Notes under the pieces: generated by a model | Told to the model about the DNA's origin: nothing | Databases searched by the model: none | What the model saw: the letters and a program-made list of their open reading frames with translations, nothing else | Shown here: piece after piece, positions 5,809 through 8,593 of the stretch | How the letters are laid out: every line of letters starts with the position of its first letter | Position numbering within the stretch: the stretch's first letter is position 1 | Position numbers and translations under genes: made by a program | Assembly (NCBI GenBank): GCA_007126865.1 | Contig: SLAN01000198.1 | Coordinates: 1-8,593, forward strand | DNA length: 8,593 bases | Origin: Spirochaetales bacterium | GTDB taxonomy: Bacteria; Spirochaetota; Spirochaetia; DSM-27196; SKKC01 | Direction: 5' to 3'

Positions 5809-5837
5809 TTTATAGAATCTGTATGCGGAACGTAGCA
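5809..5837 (-). promoter_or_regulatory. Possible glnA promoter
   Basis: On the minus strand TATAAA (5809-5814) in the context TTCTATAAATATG is a good -10 candidate about 80 bases before the glnA start. The hexamer 17 bases upstream (TGCTAC, 5832-5837) is a poor -35. A pyrimidine-rich, T-rich stretch lies farther upstream (about 5840-5880). I found no sigma54-type TGGCAC-N5-TTGC element in the glnE-glnA gap. Confidence 0.35.
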
Positions 5838-5880
5838 CACTCGAATCAGAAAGAAAAGTAGGTTGGACGAAAAAATAGAA

Positions 5881-5922
5881 CATTCTTGTCGCCCATCATT
5901 GTCGATCCTACATACATGTAGG
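5881..5922. other. glnE-glnA gap: short near-repeat and small hairpin
   Basis: The gap just after glnE carries a near-tandem pair, CATTCTTGTCG (5881-5891) and CATCATTGTCG (5894-5904), with 9 of 11 bases matching at a 13-base period. Next to it is a hairpin CCTACA-TACA-TGTAGG (5907-5922). The hairpin lies 13 bases after the glnE stop but has no T-tract directly behind it on the minus strand, so it is at best a weak terminator. glnE and glnA may be partly co-transcribed. Confidence 0.3.
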
Positions 5923-5935
5923 CTTTGGAGCGATG

Positions 5936-8593
5936 TTACGGTGGGTTTATGATGAGCTCGCGATAGAACTCGTGGATTCGCCCCATACATTCGGAGAGCA
6001 GCTCGAAGAACTCCGTCCCGCTGCCGGCGATTCCCACGGTGTGTGCCATCCGCGAGCGGGCGATATCGTCGGTTGGAAGCGCGTGCAGCTGGCGATCGCC
6101 GTACAGCTGCAGGAAGTGCTCGATCTTGCGAAGGAAGACGTAATCGTGACGGAGCTGTTCTGCCTGTTCGTGTTCAAGTAGTCCCGTTTCGGCGAGCGCG
6201 GAGAGTGCCGAAATGGTGTTACCGGTCAGGAGCTTCGCGTCTCGGTGAACGTTAATCAGTTGCAGAAGCTGCACGCCGAACTCGATGTCGCGTATACCCC
6301 CTTCGTCGTTCTTGATGTCGCGCGTTCCTATCCCGTCGGCGGGACTTTTTGCACGTACCGCGATCGAAGAGAGCGCGGCTACTGGGCTGTTCGCCGATTG
6401 CTCGACCGCAAGCCGGCGAAGGTGGGCAATGCCGGCACGGGCATCCGACGGAGAAACCGGTGTGGCAAACAACTCTCGTATGCCGGACATGAAGCGTCTG
6501 CCGACCGGCCGCGAGCCGCCGACCGGGCTCAACTTGAGCAGCGCCTGCTTCTCCCACAGTTGTGCCTCCGCACGGTAGTACTCCAGCGCCCGCTCCGCGG
6601 GTAGTACCAGTGCCCCCGCGATCCCGTGCGGACGCAATCGCATGTCGACCCGGTAGCACTGTCCCTCGGTGGTAAACTCGGTAAGATCGCGAATCAGCGA
6701 GCGAACGACTTCGGTGTAGGCTGCCGTCTCGCCGGATACCCCTTCCGGCTCGAAGACCGCAAGCAGATCGATGTCGGAGCTGTAGTTGAGCTCGTCGCCG
6801 CCGAGCTTCCCGAACGCGAGAATGGTAAGTCGCGATGCGCTTGCAGCGATCGAACGGCGTATCCTCGCAGGGGTTGCCGCGCCGGGAGACTCTCCCGTTC
6901 CTGTCGTGCCGTCCGGCGCTTTGCTCTCCTGCTCCGTACCTTCGGGACCGTCTTCCGGGGCCGCTTTGACACGCGGCTGTTGGGACCAGCGCCATACCTC
7001 CCGCGCCCACACCGCCTCGAGCCCCACGCGGACGACCGCGCGCGCCAGACTGCTTATCTCGGCGGTTACAACCGGCAACGCCGCGCCGAGGCAGATATCG
7101 CGTGTGCCGATGCGCAGAATATGCCGTTTCCGGAATCGTCTGAGTACCGCAAGCCAGGCATCCCGGTCGCGGGCGCGCACACGCTGCCATTCGGCTCTCA
7201 GCTCGCGGGCGAGCGCGTCATCGGAGTATGTCCGCTCGACCGTTTCCCGCTCCGTGATCCAGGCAAATACGTCCGGGTCGGAGGCGAGCGTATCGGAGAG
7301 AAACTGGCTTCCGGAGAATATGGTAAAAAGGATCTCCAATCGCTCCGGCTGATCGAGAATATCGGAGAGATGTCCTTCGGGATGCGGACACGAGCGCACG
7401 AAGCGCTCCCAGTTGTTCAGTGCCATGTCGGCGTCCGGCACGCGTGCGAGCGGGTCCCACACGAGAATCAGAACGCGCGAGAAACGGGCGTCATCGGCGA
7501 CTATCCGCTGTATCTCGCAGATGTTGGCGAACGAACGCTCCGGGTTGCGTACGCCGACTCGTTCGAGAATCGCGTCGCGTCTCGATGCGGAAAGCGATCC
7601 GGATAGCACGAGATCGGCGGGGCCCCCTTCGACTTCGCCGGGAATCGCGTCGGCTCCGAGATGGCGCTCCACGAACGCCCGAACGAACGCCGTGTGGGTC
7701 TCGAAGTCGAGCTTAAGCTGCTGCACTTCCGAGAGCTCTTCTCCCCGTCGGTATCCGATGCGACGGGCGAGGTGGGCGCATTCGGGACTGTCGAACGGCG
7801 GCATGAAGAGGTCCTGCGCATTGCCGCGCAGCATGCGCAGTCCGTTGATGAGCCGGCGCAGAAAACGGTACGCGGCGATCATCGCATCGGCCTCCTCGGG
7901 CTCGATGGTTCCTTCGTCGCGGAGCGCCTCGAGCGCGTCGTGGATGCCTGGGCAACGCAGCGCCGGGTTGTGTCTGCCGCGTGCGATCTGAAGGATCTGT
8001 ACGTTGTACTCGACGTCGACCAGGCCACCGGGACTGAACTTCGCATTGAGCCTGCCGCCGCCGAGTTTCTCCTCGAGCTGGGTGCGCCGCAGCTCGCGTA
8101 CCGCGTCGATGCGTATGCTGTCGCGCTGATAGAGGATTTCGTCGCGAATCCGGATCACCCGGCGGCCGAGCTCGCTGTCGCCGTCGATCTGTCGCAGCCG
8201 CACCAGCGCCAATCTTTCGACCGCGTGAGCCGGCCCGTCGGCGGTGTAGTATTCGATGAAGCGCTCGAGCGTGCAGGCGAGCGGGCCGTCTTCGCCGTAG
8301 GGGCGCAAGCGAAGATCGGTCTGGAAGATGCCTTCGCGGCGTGCCCGAATATATGCCGTCGCGGTACGGAAGAGATACTCGAAGAACTCTGCATTCCGGA
8401 TCTTCTCCGGTCCGTCGGTCGAGCCCGAATCGCTGTAGACGAAGAGCAGCTCGATGTCGGAGGCGTACCCGCGAGCAGACCCGCCGAGTTTGCCGAGGCC
8501 GAAGGTGGCGTAGCGTGCCGGCAGCCCTGCTGCGGTGCGCGGCGTACCGTACCGGCCGGTTGTCGTCTCCCAGGCGAGCGAGAGTGCCGCTCG
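5936..8593 (-). CDS. glnE: Glutamine synthetase adenylyltransferase/deadenylylase (5' end cut)
   Basis: The frame is open from the window edge to TAA at 5936-5938 and gives 885 visible residues; about 100-150 N-terminal residues are probably missing (E. coli GlnE has 946). The layout is the GlnE duplication. The first nucleotidyltransferase domain (GLGKLGG, then YASDIELLFVY, codons around 8450-8458, and TDLRLRPYGEDGPL) is followed by a helical domain with FSPGGLVDVEYNVQ. The second nucleotidyltransferase domain (AFGKLGGDELNYSSDIDLL, codons around 6767-6775, and RVDMRLRPHGIAGAL) is followed by GGIRDIEFGVQLLQ. In E. coli the first half removes AMP from glutamine synthetase and the second half adds it. 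The second DxD pair is intact; the first site reads DxE. An internal TTG at 8308 might look like a start, but conserved sequence continues upstream, so it is not. A hydrophilic Gly/Pro/Glu/Thr-rich insert (about 6862-6985) precedes the second domain. Its substrate gene glnA follows directly on the same strand. Confidence 0.96.
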   Translation of the reverse strand, partial: RAALSLAWETTTGRYGTPRTAAGLPARYATFGLGKLGGSARGYASDIELLFVYSDSGSTDGPEKIRNAEFFEYLFRTATAYIRARREGIFQTDLRLRPYGEDGPLACTLERFIEYYTADGPAHAVERLALVRLRQIDGDSELGRRVIRIRDEILYQRDSIRIDAVRELRRTQLEEKLGGGRLNAKFSPGGLVDVEYNVQILQIARGRHNPALRCPGIHDALEALRDEGTIEPEEADAMIAAYRFLRRLINGLRMLRGNAQDLFMPPFDSPECAHLARRIGYRRGEELSEVQQLKLDFETHTAFVRAFVERHLGADAIPGEVEGGPADLVLSGSLSASRRDAILERVGVRNPERSFANICEIQRIVADDARFSRVLILVWDPLARVPDADMALNNWERFVRSCPHPEGHLSDILDQPERLEILFTIFSGSQFLSDTLASDPDVFAWITERETVERTYSDDALARELRAEWQRVRARDRDAWLAVLRRFRKRHILRIGTRDICLGAALPVVTAEISSLARAVVRVGLEAVWAREVWRWSQQPRVKAAPEDGPEGTEQESKAPDGTTGTGESPGAATPARIRRSIAASASRLTILAFGKLGGDELNYSSDIDLLAVFEPEGVSGETAAYTEVVRSLIRDLTEFTTEGQCYRVDMRLRPHGIAGALVLPAERALEYYRAEAQLWEKQALLKLSPVGGSRPVGRRFMSGIRELFATPVSPSDARAGIAHLRRLAVEQSANSPVAALSSIAVRAKSPADGIGTRDIKNDEGGIRDIEFGVQLLQLINVHRDAKLLTGNTISALSALAETGLLEHEQAEQLRHDYVFLRKIEHFLQLYGDRQLHALPTDDIARSRMAHTVGIAGSGTEFFELLSECMGRIHEFYRELIINPP

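Noticed and set aside
5728..5883. N-terminal extension of glutamine synthetase from an ATG at 5883
   Set aside because: The extension is unlike the family, and the ATG at 5727 has a strong ribosome site at the right spacing.
6252..7606. Long open frames on both strands overlapping glnE (6252-7190 minus, 6626-7606 plus)
   Set aside because: The glnE frame carries conserved catalytic motifs throughout; these are compositional shadows rich in Arg and Gly.
1..8593. CRISPR arrays, insertion sequences, phage or toxin-antitoxin genes
   Set aside because: I found no regularly spaced repeats, transposase or integrase motifs, or terminal inverted repeats on either strand.

Overview
The window is an ordinary-looking, GC-rich bacterial chromosome segment with no sign of phage, transposon, CRISPR or other mobile DNA. 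The host has an outer membrane: there is a signal-peptide beta-barrel-like protein ending in Phe. It also has a small YjfB-type motility-associated protein and a type I glutamine synthetase with its adenylyltransferase. This combination fits a free-living spirochaete (Spirochaetota), but that placement is an inference from protein style, not proved; a deltaproteobacterial-type lineage is a possible alternative.

Layout. Bases 3-185 (+) are the end of a YjfB-like protein gene, cut by the window edge. Its stop overlaps the start of a YfcE/MJ0936-type metallophosphoesterase (182-676, +). A tRNA-Arg(CCT) follows on the minus strand (698-771), with a probable promoter and, just behind it, the intrinsic terminator of the next minus-strand gene. 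That gene (919-1962, -) encodes a putative outer-membrane beta-barrel protein. A 130-base divergent control region (1963-2092) separates it from a two-component system on the plus strand: an OmpR/PhoB-type response regulator (2093-2875) and a membrane histidine kinase (2875-4203), coupled by a TGATG overlap and ended by a hairpin terminator. Convergent to it are glnA (4306-5727, -) and, upstream of glnA on the same strand, glnE (5936 to the window edge, -, 5' end missing).

How the genes work together. The glnE-glnA pair places the enzyme that adenylylates and deadenylylates glutamine synthetase beside its target, and the target tyrosine (Tyr401) is present. The kinase has a short extracytoplasmic loop unusually rich in Met and His, which suggests it senses a soft metal such as Cu(I) or Ag(I). 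The shared divergent region holds repeated TGCGGT half-sites and an inverted repeat overlapping both predicted promoters. The regulator may therefore control itself and the outer-membrane protein gene.

I see no clearly undescribed system. The best candidate for something new is the unit formed by the Met-rich sensor kinase, its regulator and the divergent outer-membrane protein gene.
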